Origin: Ptychodera flava | Lineage: Eukaryota > Hemichordata > Enteropneusta > Ptychoderidae | Reading direction: 5' to 3' | Assembly (NCBI RefSeq): GCF_041260155.1 | Contig: NC_091932.1 | Span: 42,792,125 to 42,856,124, forward strand | Length of the DNA stretch: 64,000 nucleotides | Part shown: piece after piece, positions 34,905 through 46,774 of the stretch | Layout: each line of letters starts with the position of its first letter | How positions within the stretch are numbered: the first letter of the stretch is position 1 | Notes under the pieces: generated by a model | What the model saw: only the letters and a program-made list of their open reading frames with translations | Told to the model about the DNA's origin: nothing | Database searches by the model: none | Position numbers and translations under genes: made by a program

Positions 34905-35830
34905 TTGTCTAAAAAGACATAATCAGTATGCTTGATTTCCTCATTGACAACATGTTTGTCGAATTTGGAGGACACATTTTCCAACAGTGTATAGGAATTC
35001 CTATGGGTACTAACTGTTCTCCCTTGCTTGCCGATTTATTTCTGTTCTCATACGAGGCAGACTTTATTCAGAACCTAATCTAACATAAAAAGGTCTCTGT
35101 AGCTAGAACTTTCAACCTAACATTTAGATACATAGACGATATTATTTCAATGAATAACTCCAAATACTGTTACTATCGCGCTATTATTTATCCTCCAGAA
35201 TTGGAGATTAAAGAAACTACTACAGAAACTGCCTCCTCTGCTTCATATGCGGATATTTTCCTTGAATTTGACTCTAATGGTCACCTTTCTACTAAGCTAT
35301 ATGACAAGAGGGATGATTTCAACTTTTATTTCATCAATTTCCCATACCCCATCAGTGATATTCCACTCTCAGCAGCTTATGGGTTATACATTTCCCAGCT
35401 TATTGGACGTGCATGAGCATGCAGTTCATTTGGTGTTTTTGTAGAAAGACATAGCCATCAAGGTTACAGCAACGAAAGACTTGTTTCTACATTTAAACGC
35501 TTTTTGGCAGGTATCGCAAGCTGGTAGATAAATACAATATCTCTCCGACAAATGATCGCCGATGGCATCAGTGACATTGGGTCTTAGTTGGTGACCACTA
35601 CCTATTTGACTTACAGATTGATATATGGCCGGTGCCACATGTGGGCCAGGATGCGCTTACTATTTTCGAAACACGTGACATCACTTCTTGGTCTTTTGGC
35701 CAGAGATCCATAGATCTTTCTGTCATGAATTTGTTGTGTGTACTTGTGATTTACTGCATATTTTCTGTGCTGTTTTGTGTCTATGTTTATACTATTGTAC
35801 TACGAATTTAGACTTAGTGTTATCGGATTA
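34905..35830 (+). pseudogene. Reverse transcriptase element fragment, copy 1
   Basis: Frames with indels encode FQQCIGIPMGTNCSPLLADL, then SYEADFIQNL, RYIDDI (near 35125-35142, the YxDD catalytic box), and LEFDSNGHLSTKLYDKRDDF, SAAYGLYISQLI. From memory these motifs belong to a widespread animal reverse transcriptase type with GIPMGTNCAPLLADLFLYSYE. I think it is nearer to Penelope-like than LINE enzymes, but I cannot settle that here. The N-terminal half is missing. It is inserted in a minisatellite array. A second, shorter copy is at 60355-61010. Confidence 0.6.
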
Positions 35831-35844
35831 TGGATTGGTATGAT

Positions 35845-36770
35845 TTGCCATTATTCTGTAGATGTGGACGTATTCAGAGTGATATTGTTGTATTCCTACG
35901 TAAGTTAGACAAATATTAAGAAAAATTATGTATCAGTGATACATTACCCCTATTTATAATTTCTTATAGATGTTTATGATATATTCAGACATATATTTGA
36001 ACTCATACATAAGTTGACAAATATTAAGGGAAATACTGTATGATGATATAATACTCCCACTTGATTATGTTTTCTATATATGTGCATGATATATTCAGAC
36101 TGATATATTTGGACTCATACTTAAGTTGACAAATATTAAAAAAAATATGGCATTAATAATACAATACACCCATTTAATTATTCTTTAGATATGTATGACA
36201 TATTCCGACTGATTTTATTTTATTTTGACTCACATTTAGGTTGACCGATATCGAGGAAAACACTGTATTCATGGTACAATATTCCCATCCAATTATATTC
36301 TCTCGAGATGTTTATGATATTTTCAGAGTTATGTATTCATTTGACAAATTTGGATAAAATACTGCATCAATATTCAATGCTCCAATTTAATATTATTTTT
36401 TAGATATCTGTGATATATTTAGGCATATATTTGACTCATACTTAAGTTGACAAATATTCAGGGAAATATTTATCAATGGTATAATGGTATAATACTCCCA
36501 TATAATTATGTTTTCTATAGATGTGTATGGCTCCAACTTAAATTGACAGATATGTTCATGACGCAATACACCTATTTGATTATACTTTCTCTAGATGTTT
36601 ATAGTATATTCAGACTGATATATGTGCATTCATACATTAGTTGACCATTATCGAGAAAAATACTGAATTAATGGTACAATCTTCCCATTCAATTATATTT
36701 TTTGGAGATGTTGATGATATTGTTAGATTAATGTATTTAGACGCATACTTAAGTTTACAAATATTGACTA
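35845..36770 (+). repeat. Minisatellite of about 107 bp, right part
   Basis: About nine diverged units of 95-118 bp, each with ATGATATATTCAGACTGATA, CTCATACTTAAGTTGACAAA and ATTAAGGAAAATACTG type phrases. It continues the array at 34670-34900. Confidence 0.8.
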
Positions 36771-36779
36771 CAAAAAATT

Positions 36780-39335
36780 GTTGTAGCTGTAAATTACCGT
36801 GAACAACATACTCGTAATAAATTCATTGACAGTTTTGAAGAACGCCTCGACCAGATGTCAATCAAAGCGAGAGATTGTATTATTCTTGACGATGTCAACA
36901 TTGACACATCTGTTGAGTCTCCATCTGCTGCACAATACGTCACACTTTTGAATATGCGCAATTTTACACAGGTAACTTACACCCCTACTAGAGTCACGGA
37001 CACTTCAAGTACTGTCATTGATCACCTGATAACAAATATTGTTTTATAGATTGTGGAGCTCTACGCTCTGATATTTCTAATCACTGTCCTATCTTTGGTA
37101 TTTTCAAACACCTCAATCATGTATTTACACAATATCATAGAACTAAGAAATGTGATGTTAGGAATTACAATAAAATATTTTCTTGGCTGATTTGAGTGAT
37201 GTATGCTGGCAGTCAGTGTACGAATGCCAGGATGAAAATGATGCGTATGCAAACTTCGATATCATTTTTATGACGTTATGCAGAGACATCTACAGGTGAT
37301 TTCAGTCTGTTACAGGCATAAATATACATATAAAACTCTTGGCTTTCTAGAGGTTTGCTTAAGTCCATCAACACGAAACATAAATTATTTAGTAAAATGA
37401 AAAATGACCCTTATGATGAAATGTTAAAACAAGTACACATTATACAGAAACCTACTGACGAAGCTACTTAAATCAGCAAAGAAAAGATATTATATACCAA
37501 TTTGGTAGTTGTTGCAAATGGTAACACAAAAAGACATGGAAAGATTTAAATGAAATTTTGAACAAATCTCGTAGAAAATGTACCCCAGACATCTTGCATA
37601 CAAATAGACCTGACCAGCCTTGTCTTTCGAATAACGTTGATATTGCTGAAGGGTTTATGAGTATTTTATACCAGTATCTGACCAAATTTGGTCCAAAAAT
37701 TTGTAGCAACGGGGATTTCGTCAATATCTGAAAGGCGACCATCTTAATTCTTATTTTTCTTTTGTTAACCGCTTTTGGTCTTTGTAAATGATGTGCTTAG
37801 TGAAATTAGGAAGATTGACACCAGGCAAGAAATGATTCACCCAAGCTTGTAAACTATGCTGCACATATTGTTGCTTGTCCACTTGCATATGAAATAATTG
37901 TTCACTAAGCCAAGGTCTTTTTCCTAACAGTTTAAAAGTCGCCAAAGTCATACTTGTCTATAAAAGGCTCTGTAAGGAATGTTGTAAATTATCGACCAAT
38001 CTCTGTTTTACCAGCCTTCAGTAAAAAAGTTGAATCTGTTGTTAAAACAAACTTATCACTTACCTGGATATATTCTTTCTATATCTATGATATTCTTCTT
38101 ATAGGCTCAATTGGTTTTCGCAAAAAACATAATACAAAACTTGCCTTTGCCGATTTGATCTCTGATGTAATGGAAAAACTTGACAATGGTTTCATAACTT
38201 TTCGAATTTTTATTGACCCTGGAAAGGCTTTTGATACGATTAATCGTGATATTATGTTAATCACATTACACCTATTATGGTATAAGGGGATTGCCTTTAC
38301 ACTGGTTTAAAAAATATCTTTCAGAACGTAAGCAACATTCAATATAAGCAATGTCTTTTCGTCATATAGGTCAGTTGAATGTGGAGTGCCACAAGGGTCT
38401 ATTCTTGGCCCTATTTTATTATTGTTATATGTAAACGATCTCGTAAATTCCACTGATACATTCGATTTCTACTACTAGTATTTGTTCGAAATGTGTTCAA
38501 ATGTATTAAAAATACAAGTGACATCAACCTTGACCAGAATAATAATGACTTCCAAAAGGCTTGTGACTGGTGCAGTGCAAACAAGCTCACTGTTAATGTA
38601 GAAAAAACAAATTTTTATGATAATTAAAACACCTAGAGGCTGGTAAATACAGACGGCAGCTTGAGTGTTGATGGAAATCTGTTAGCGAGTGTATCGTCAT
38701 CAATTTATCTTTGAGTAATTTTATAGACCAGCATATGACTTGGAAGACTCACATTGATAAAATTAGGAAATTAATCGCCCCAATAGTAGGCATTATTTTT
38801 AAAAGTCGTAATCGCCCCAATAGTATGCTTTCTAAATTCGTCATATTGTCCACAAAGAATGTTGCTTTTGCTTTATAATTCCATGATTTTACCCCATATT
38901 TCTTACTATATTGAGATTTTTTGTTGAATGCATTTAGTTCTTTACCCCAACCTATCCTAATTTTACAGAAAAAAAGTCCGCGTTATCACATTCTCTGCTG
39001 CTCAAGCTCACACTGCCCCTCTATTTCAGCAACTGGTAATTTTCAATTTCTATAAGCAATGTGAATTCAATACTTATACTTTTATCTTTGAACTGAAAAA
39101 TAGTTATTTCTCACTTTCGGTATAACTTTACCTCGATCAAGCGCCTCATATGTATTCAACACGTCTTAAAACTGGTGAAAACTTCTATATTCCGTAAGTT
39201 AATCTTACTTTGAGTCAACACAACTGAAATATGCCACAACTATGATATGGAATAAACTTCCAGATTCTATTAAAAAAATTACGTGAAAGAAAACATTTAA
39301 AACGTCACTTAAAAGATTGGCTACTTAGATGTTGA
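36780..39335 (+). pseudogene. Decayed LINE (endonuclease plus reverse transcriptase)
   Basis: 36855-37100 encodes endonuclease-like motifs: CIILDDVNID in the GDFNID position, FTQVTYTPTRVTDTSSTVID, and SNHCPIFGIF in place of SDHLPIF. Around 37560-37680 a linker follows (NKSRRKCTPDIL). From 37870 comes KVAKVILVYK, VVNYRPISVLP (about 37980), GFRKKHNTKLAF, and a DPGKAFDTINRDI block in place of DFSKAFDTVNH. Near 38395-38450 there is [10 protein letters not shown] then [10 protein letters not shown]. The expected FADDT box just after is lost. The C-terminal part is in fragments (KHLKRHLKDWLL near 39295). Clade CR1/Jockey-like by order of domains. Many stops and shifts; dead. Confidence 0.65.
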
Positions 39336-39557
39336 TACATCTTTTCCACAAAAGTCGTGGGGTGTTTTGGTCACCTCATCTTGTTGTTTTCTGAACTGTG
39401 TCTCATATCATTTTGTTTCTCGCTATACAGTTTTGATCTTTACTTGATTTGAAATATAGTTTGCAATTATTGCTACAGCTCTTACTGTCCATATCCGCAG
39501 ATGTACACCTTGTGTTATATATATAGTACAAATATTGGGGGTCACCAAATCGACTAG

Positions 39558-41993
39558 TTAAGGTAGTGATCAGTTTCGTTGACACATATTTTCAATCAAA
39601 AGTTTCACATAGAAAACAGGGTCTCACACCTAACATGTGGTACACTTTCTAATAGGTCTATATTTGAAGAAGGTAAAAATTTTGTTTAGTTGTCAAAACA
39701 TGCATTGGTATGTTTGTTTAAGTCAAAAACATGTGATTTTGAATTTTTTCACTTAAAAGAGTATAAGTAAGAATTGGCAGCACCCCTAAGTGATCTGGTA
39801 ACGGCACTAGACAGCTGGATATACAGGGGGAAAAACCGTGTTTTGGATTTTTGAAATTCGCTTTTGTTTCTGCACAGTGAGCCTTCGAAGTGTGAACTGT
39901 CGGATTTTCGCATAAATTATCGGCTTTTGTTCACGTTTGTCAAGTTATCGTCACTTCAGGGGGGTTTATCAAAAATCTAAGACACGGTTTTTCAGGTCTA
40001 TTCATGACGTGTTAGCATGCGAAGAATCGGGGAAATCCGCCCACGCGTCGCCGACTTACACTCATTTGAAGGTGCGCATACATAGCAAAAATCGGAACTG
40101 AGAAAATCGACGATTTGTGTAAACGTCCCATTTTTCACACAAAATCGCCGAAAAAAGTCGGATTTTTGTGCGTTTCAAAAAAATTATTCGATCTGGGTCT
40201 AGGTTAAATATTGGGCATCAGGTTAGAGAATTTCTGACAAGTCCTAAACATTAGTTCGCCTAAAAATGATGAAAATTGTGCGTAGAAACGTGAGGCTGGT
40301 CAGCGTAAGCGTGGGTACTATTTACACGATAAACACTAGAAAGATAATTCAGGGCATAATCTGTTTGTCAAATACGTATCTAGCTTATAATTATATTAAC
40401 TGTACACTGTTTGGTAACGGTTAGAGTCTGGTTACAAGACTAGAAAAGTTTTAAAAAATCATACAGCCGGAATGGTTTACAGGTCTGCGTTCTGCCGACG
40501 ACGCGCGCTCGCTCTCTCACAAGCGCTCGACTTCCGGTCTCACAGCCCGTAATTTATGCACGTACCAAGTGTGAAATGGTTGCCCAGTTCATTTTAGTGC
40601 CGATTTTTGTGCCTATAGTACAAGACGTCACTTGCTTGCTTGCTTGCTTTCGGAGATGAGACGACCAACTCTCGATGCTCTAAAAAATTCTGTAGTTGAG
40701 AAGTTCAAGGAATGCGGGAAAGTCGCACTTGTTTTTGTGGTTTTCACATGTGTGATCTGCTGCAGTCCTTTTGCTCACCATAAAAAATGACCGGTTTTCG
40801 TGCGCTATTTCGCTTTCCACTGTGACATGTACTATTATGGCCTCGGGTATGAAACCAAATCAACTTCAGTTACACGTAAAAGCGATTCTTCATGACTTAA
40901 AATAAACGACTGAGGCGATACTCGACAGATTCACTCATTGTAAAATTGAAACGGCGACATATCGCGACACCCAGCGACACTCTCTTGACCACAGATAGAA
41001 ATTGACAGGCAACGATCGTGAAGCGACGTTTCGCGTACGTTGCTGTGCTCTAGACCGACATAACAGTGTCGGATTGACAAATTGGACAAACCATGCTTCC
41101 TACATCCATGGACAAACTAAGTCCAAGATATGGGCTGCTGTTATAGAACCATATTTCCAGTGAAGATTAAATAGATTCTCTTTGGACGGCAGTGTAATCT
41201 ATAGCCCGGCGTACGATGCTATGTGTTCCGCTACAGCTAATCGCCTCGCTCACCCACAACCCTGCAAAGACCCGTACGTAGGGTCGGTGACTTCAAATCC
41301 ATTTTGGGACTTGACGTAAAAAGCCAAATTACTGTCGAAATTCAGCGTTCTTGGGCCCAAGTCGTATCCCTGCCTACCTCAGCTACTCGATCGCTTCCAA
41401 AAATGCCAGTCTTTTATTCACTTTTCGTAAATAACCGTCGATGTCGGCAACTCTCTCGCTAGCCCTGTGTACGATGCTGTGTGTTAGCTGTAGCGGCCAA
41501 CACACAACATCGCGTCCATCAGCTTTCCATTTTGCTTCTTCGGCCCCCGTTTGTATGGAAGACCGGTCACGACATGCGACATGCGAGTTTTTTTTTAACT
41601 GCTACCTGAGAGTTCTTAAACTGCGACATGCGAGTTGCAAAACTAATACGTTTGCGTTTTCTACACTACTTATACTGCCGGCAGTCATCAGCCATATTGG
41701 ATAGCGTCTCTTATGAAGACGTGCGCGCATGCGCAACATGGTGCGTAAAAATTTACATAATCTCCTCAAGGTATAACGATAACGCTGACAGTAATCCGGA
41801 CCGTTAAAACAAAAAGAAAATAATAACTCGCGCAGTGGTTAGAAGGCCGTGTTTTCACTAAAATTTAAGACATTTTCCAGTACAATGTTACCTCACAGTT
41901 TTCTCTAATAAAAAGATCATATTTCAGGGGTTCAGAATATGAAATAATCACAAAATCGCTAAAATTTACAAGGAACCCGAGTCACTACCTTAA
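39558..41993. mobile_element. TTAA-flanked nonautonomous DNA element, 2.4 kb
   Basis: TTAAGGTAGTGA at 39558-39569 faces TCACTACCTTAA at 41982-41993. TTAA at both outer edges with GGTAGTGA ends fits a TTAA target duplication as in Kolobok or piggyBac. No transposase is visible; the longest frame (41441-41704, 87 aa) has no known motif. The interior is much richer in CpG than the flanks, and 41722-41735 is TGCGCGCATGCGCA, a good NRF-1-like site. Confidence 0.65.
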
Positions 41994-41999
41994 GAAGAA

Positions 42000-42875
42000 C
42001 TGTATCGTGGTCCCCGCTAGGAACACCTGCTAAATTATAGAACATGAATTTAGCTATTGTACCAATGTCTCTATGTGTTTTTCCATGTGTTTTTGAGTTA
42101 ATGTAAGTTTATATTTCAAGCGAAATAAACTGAATAAATGAACGTATGAAGGAAGTTTAATCACATTTGAGTCTGTATTTATTAACAATGTCACCGGAAT
42201 TATGAAAGTTAATGAGATATGTAAATTAGCAAGTAATTGACACAATGCTGACAAATGTCTTCGTGTGCTATTAAAGTTCTGTGTGATCAATATGTGTACA
42301 AAGTTAAATCTTAGGGTCTATGATCTAATGGTGCAGTCTCTTAAGAAACGCCACTCTTTTTCGAAAATCACTAATTATGCAAATTAGCGCCACACCAAAA
42401 CAATGGCCGTGCCTAGTAGGCCAAAGTGCATTATCCTTGTACCAAGTTTGAAAGGAATTTACTCGGGCATGTCTGAGATATCTGTGTGGACTGACGGACG
42501 CATGAAACCAAAACAATAAGTCCCCTGGACTTCGTCAGGGGGACTGAAAAGTCTGAAGTGGTCAACGCCCTGGTTCTCGCCTCAATTTCAATAAACTAGC
42601 CCCATATGGCCGATGGGCGCACTAACTCAACACAGGTAAATTAGGTTGAGGCGTCCTTACAATGTACCCAGTTCGTTATGAAATCCTTATGACCTTTGAA
42701 AGGTCATAAGTTTTAAAAGTTCTCATTTGCCCAGTGGACGGACTGGTGACAGTCAAAGATAGCATTCACAGATTCATGTAGAAGACAAGGTCAAAATAAT
42801 TGCGTCTATCTTCTAAAGTAGGGATATTAAGTTTGATATAAGTCATATAATCGAAAGTTATGTTTTGTATATAAC
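42000..42875. repeat. Noncoding stretch with dispersed repeat at 42320-42545
   Basis: 42320-42545 contains CTTGTACCAAGTTTGAAAGG, GGGCATGTCTGAGATATCTG and GTGGACTGACGGACGC, phrases related to the repeats at 60010-60230 and 63400-63830. It ends CCCCTGGACTTCGTCAGGGG, a short palindrome. No gene. Confidence 0.4.
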
Positions 42876-42879
42876 ACAG

Positions 42880-43330
42880 ACGATAAATTAAAAGGATATC
42901 AGTTGATAAAAGTTATAATTTCAAAATTTTAAAACTATTTGCCTCGTACAAAACGTTTTATCAATGAATAGCACATGAGTATAAAACATAAAGAAAACCT
43001 TAAGCTATTCCTATGAGTTTTAAAAAAAATGAATTTACAATATTGTAACATACAAAATGATTACATTGACATAAAAGTTTAAGAGATTCATTTGTTCTGC
43101 CATTAATTACAATGACATAAAATTTAACAGATTCGTTTGTTATGTCATTAAATAGTCTGGTCTGACAGATGGTTTTGATTCTTACAGAGGAACTTGATTT
43201 GTTAGTTTCGGGCCAACCTTGCAGCAAAGATAAGAACAACGGAACTTTCGTCATCATAAGCCAACTATCGAACTTTTCTCTTCTTTAGTCATAAACAGAA
43301 TATCCAAAATGAAACATTTCTTGTCCATGA
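42880..43330 (+). repeat. TLR-flank repeat block, partial copy D
   Basis: Aligns with 11570-11970 of copy A: GTTGATAAAAGTTATAATTTC, ATAGCACATGAGTATAAAAC, CTGACAGATGGTTTTGATTC, and AAAGATAAGAACAA...CTTTCGTCAT. It lies upstream of the dead TLR copy 3, as copy A lies upstream of TLR copy 1. Confidence 0.5.
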
Positions 43331-43419
43331 CAACGAACCTCTTTTAGTGACAAATGTGTATTAACATCTCAATGTGGTTTCAACTAGGTTCAGGAGATAT
43401 ATTATAGAGTCACTTGAGG

Positions 43420-44700
43420 GTCTTATAAGTACTGAGCAGAAATTTGGATAGCGACTACAATGATGCACATCAAATTTCAGCTCGACTGATGTTGTTTTTC
43501 AGAAATTATACATTTACCCACAGACAGATGGGCTGACAGAAAGACAGTTCAAATATTAAAGTAAGGGCTGGAGGTAAAACTTAACTTTTTATTAGGGCAA
43601 GAGAGTTACAGATACGGCATCAATTGTAAGTAAAGTGAAATATTAAAAGTCTTATGAGTATATAGTCAGTTACAAGTAACAGTAGTGTCCTGGCACATAA
43701 AATTTGTGCAAATTCATCAGACTTGTCTTTTCACTGCAGGCAAATTTTAGCTGGCTCCGAGACATTTTCTACAATACTTGAGGAACCTTTTACAAATATG
43801 CGAAGTTGTCAGAGGAAGTGAAAATTTTTAAAGTAAACAATCATATCTTCATGATGACAAAATGAAAATTGATAAATTAAGCATACCTGAAAGGAGAAGT
43901 GAGGAGGAATAATGCATTTTGTCATCGAGTTTTAATAGAAAAACGGGAGAAAGTGGATGTCAGTGCTTCTTTTGCTTCCCCTGGCTTAATTATTGTGTGA
44001 TACGAATTAGGTCACAGAAGTCCTGAAGACTGTGCCTTCACAACGAACTCAAAACTATGACTTGTTATGAAAAAAAAGTGTCAATGACACTGTGCTCCCA
44101 TTTTACAGAAATACTAAGTACTAATACACACATGACATTGCATTCTTACAACTTAATTACTAAGAAAATTCCATTGCAAGTCCAAATTAATCTTATACCC
44201 CAGCAATATGAAATGCTCCATCTCATAATGACTTTTACATATCTGACAGAAAACAACCCTAGGATCAAGACTACCATGTTTTAAAGCAATCCAACAAATA
44301 CTTTGGGAGAAAATGAATTTTTGACAAAAAATGGGAAAAACTGCACCAAAAATAAAAATATGAAAATTTCACCAGAAATTTGAACGAATCTGACAAAGGC
44401 CAACCCTGGGATCATACATACAAGTTTTCAAGGCAATTGAATGAGCGCTTTCAGAAAAGAAGATTTTTTGACCAAAAACGGGAAAATTGTCCAAAAAATA
44501 CAACTTTCAACATTTCTCCACAATTTGAAGAAATGTAACTAAAGTCACTATAAAGAGCCTGCATACCATGTTTCAACCAAATCTGGCCAGTGGTTACAGA
44601 GTTTGAGCAATTTGCAGGATTTTTCCTTTTTTCCCTCATTTGCATATTTTTGACTTTGACATGTTCATTTTAACAAATTTACATCTCCATCCCCGGGTGC
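43420..44700. repeat. Diverged tandem-like repeats, noncoding
   Basis: Around 44250-44530 two adjacent units of about 135 bp share AACCCTRGGATCAAGACTACC/AACCCTGGGATCATACATACA, TTTTTGACMAAAAAYGGGAAAA and AATTTGAASRAATCTGAC-like phrases. 43440-43540 is a looser relative. The remainder has no visible gene. Confidence 0.4.
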
Positions 44701-44781
44701 ACCTGTCCACCAAATACTAAGATGGTAGGTGCTGCGGTTTAGGAGTTTTAAATGTGGACGGACATACATCCGCACATACTA

Positions 44782-44945
44782 ACATACATACATACCGGTA
44801 CATACATACATACATACATACATACATACATACATACATACATACATACATACATACATACATACATGCATGCATACATACATACATATATATATACATA
44901 CAGACAGACACACAGACAGATAGACATGCATACATACATACATTT
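44782..44945. repeat. (CATA)n microsatellite
   Basis: Long CATA array with ATAT and CAGA interruptions near 44888-44925. Tyr/Ile/His- and Val/Cys/Met-rich reading frames over it are artefacts. Confidence 0.95.
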
Positions 44946-45113
44946 ATTTTTACAGCTTTTAACCTCCAACAGCCGCCCAACCTATCAATATCAGCTTGTT
45001 CAACTTGATACTACTGCTTATAATAATATAAACAAGAGTTAATTACATTCTTATTAAAGTAAACATGCCTTGCTTATGAAGATTACGTCATAAAAAAACA
45101 GCATATCTGTCAG

Positions 45114-46202
45114 GTTATAAAGAATCTTCAGCTGGCTACTGGTGCGGTTTAGATTTTGTCACAGAATGTCTTGATGCTTGGTCAGAGGAAACTGCTACGC
45201 AAAATGAAGAAAAAACTCAGATTGTGTGGAACAACAAAAATATACTCTTAGGGGGTAAATCAGTCTATTTCAGAGAATTTGCTTCGAAAGGAATTTTGAG
45301 AATCTCTGATCTCTTCGATATGGACAAAGCAAAACCATGGCCAATAATTGAAGGGGCACATTTCTCCTTGTTACACAAACTTAAGTGGATCGGTCTAATC
45401 TCCGCCATTCCAGGCGATCTTAAACAAAAAGAAAATGGAGTAGACGATATTCACATTCTGATAAACGAGACACCAAATGTATTAGAGGGCCTATCAAGAC
45501 ACATTATTAAGAATGAATTGACAAGCAGGATCTTTACCGCACCGGCGAGCCAAGCAAAACTGGAAGAAGTTTTGAATTCAGGTACTCTGGATAGGAAAAA
45601 AATGTATAAATTAATGCTGAAGATGACCATCGACAGCAAAATGAGGGAATTCCAATTTAAATTACTACATAATATTCTTTATACCAATGAAAAACTTCAC
45701 AAACTAAATCCCAATAAATTTCCAACCCCTCTGTGTACATTCTGCATGAACGAAGTTGAAAGCTATGAACATTTATTTTATGCATGCTCATTTTCAGTGT
45801 CCCTTTGGAGGAATCTATTACTTTATTGGGGAGACGCTCTAGAGTTGAGCTCACCACCAAGCAAACTCTGCTTGGTTATTTCAGATCCAAATGAATCTCT
45901 GTTAGTTAACTTTATTAGTTTACTTGTGAGAAAACACACCTATTACTGTAAAATGAACGGTGTTAAGCCAAGTTTTGCAGGATTGGTGTCTTTCATACGA
46001 CGGATATATCAGATAGAAAACTTCATTGCAAAAAAGAATAACAAGATGACAGTGCACTTGGAAAAGTGGTCTCCTATATTATTATTTGTGCGATAATTGA
46101 TGTATTTACAGAGAAAAACTAGTACACTAGCATAAAGAATTGTAACATTATAAGGAAAATACCCAATAAAATTCTTTAAATAAAAAAAAAAAAAAAAAAA
46201 AA
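45114..46202 (+). mobile_element. 5'-truncated Tx1/L1-like LINE insertion with poly(A)
   Basis: A 1.09-kb insert ends in AATAAA (46165-46170) and about 20 A. It is flanked by GCATATCTGTCAG (45101-45113) and GCATCTGTCAG (46203-46213), a near-identical target duplication. The only coding part is the C-terminal domain (45116-46096), still open. The intact frame and tail suggest a recent insertion. It lies 570 bp before the surviving part of TLR copy 3. Confidence 0.85.
45116..46096 (+). CDS. LINE ORF2 C-terminal domain (Tx1/L1-like)
   Basis: An open frame of 326 codons, truncated at its 5' end, so it has no native start. The segment WNNKNILLGGKSVYF and the pattern after it (FKLLHNILYTNEKLHK) are typical of the region after the reverse transcriptase in Tx1/L1-type LINEs. 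A zinc-knuckle-like CX2CX8HX4C follows (CTFCMNEVESYEHLFYAC, near 45740). The endonuclease and the catalytic reverse transcriptase core are absent because of 5' truncation, so it cannot mobilise itself. Stop TAA at 46094-46096, then a short 3' UTR and poly(A). Confidence 0.75.
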   Translation, partial: YKESSAGYWCGLDFVTECLDAWSEETATQNEEKTQIVWNNKNILLGGKSVYFREFASKGILRISDLFDMDKAKPWPIIEGAHFSLLHKLKWIGLISAIPGDLKQKENGVDDIHILINETPNVLEGLSRHIIKNELTSRIFTAPASQAKLEEVLNSGTLDRKKMYKLMLKMTIDSKMREFQFKLLHNILYTNEKLHKLNPNKFPTPLCTFCMNEVESYEHLFYACSFSVSLWRNLLLYWGDALELSSPPSKLCLVISDPNESLLVNFISLLVRKHTYYCKMNGVKPSFAGLVSFIRRIYQIENFIAKKNNKMTVHLEKWSPILLFVR

Positions 46203-46213
46203 GCATCTGTCAG

Positions 46214-46770
46214 CTGGTTATGTTTATCAGTATTTTCATCCTAGTAACCAAGCACATTTTAACTTTCAAAGTAACATTGCAAGTAAGTTCTGTTGAATAA
46301 GTTGAGCCTGTAGGTACTCAGAGAAAGCACACAGAAGAGACAAATGTTTGCAACTTAAGAAGTTCAAGGTCATCAAAAGCCTTATAAGGAATCATGAAAC
46401 TTTTTCATTGCACTGTTTATACAGATTGCATAAGTGCTATAAATAGAACATGAGGAATCTTATAGCCCAGCTTTACCATAAAAGCCCTATCGCTTTTACC
46501 ACTCTTTAATTGACCACTCTATTTTTTTCCTCAAAATGTAATTTTATTTTTTTTATCCTTATCAAGTTGACCACAAATGGAAATCGTAACTTTTTCTATC
46601 TCTTTTTATATAGCCAACCTTTCATGACAAACTACTATGAGCAATTTCTTGTAAATAACATACAGAGAATAATACATGACGGCACAGAATATGTCAAAGT
46701 TGGGATTCAGGAAAGTTGCCTTTACATGTTTTAATCATCCAAGATGGTAAACAGTTCACTATGAACTGTC
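46214..46770. other. Noncoding stretch, nothing recognised
   Basis: No LRR or TLR similarity was found here. The 5' half of TLR copy 3 that should lie upstream is missing. Confidence 0.35.
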
Positions 46771-46774
46771 GAAA

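Noticed and set aside
34670..36770. Regularly spaced 107-bp repeats as a CRISPR-like array
   Set aside because: The genome is eukaryotic, the repeats are contiguous and diverged with no constant repeat plus unique spacer structure.
37751..37951. 66-aa minus-strand ORF
   Set aside because: The plus strand here carries the LINE segment leading into KVAKVILVYK and YRPISVLP; the minus frame is a shadow.
44717..45042. ORFs rich in Tyr/Met/Cys/Val or Ile/His/Thr on both strands
   Set aside because: Translations of the (CATA)n microsatellite.
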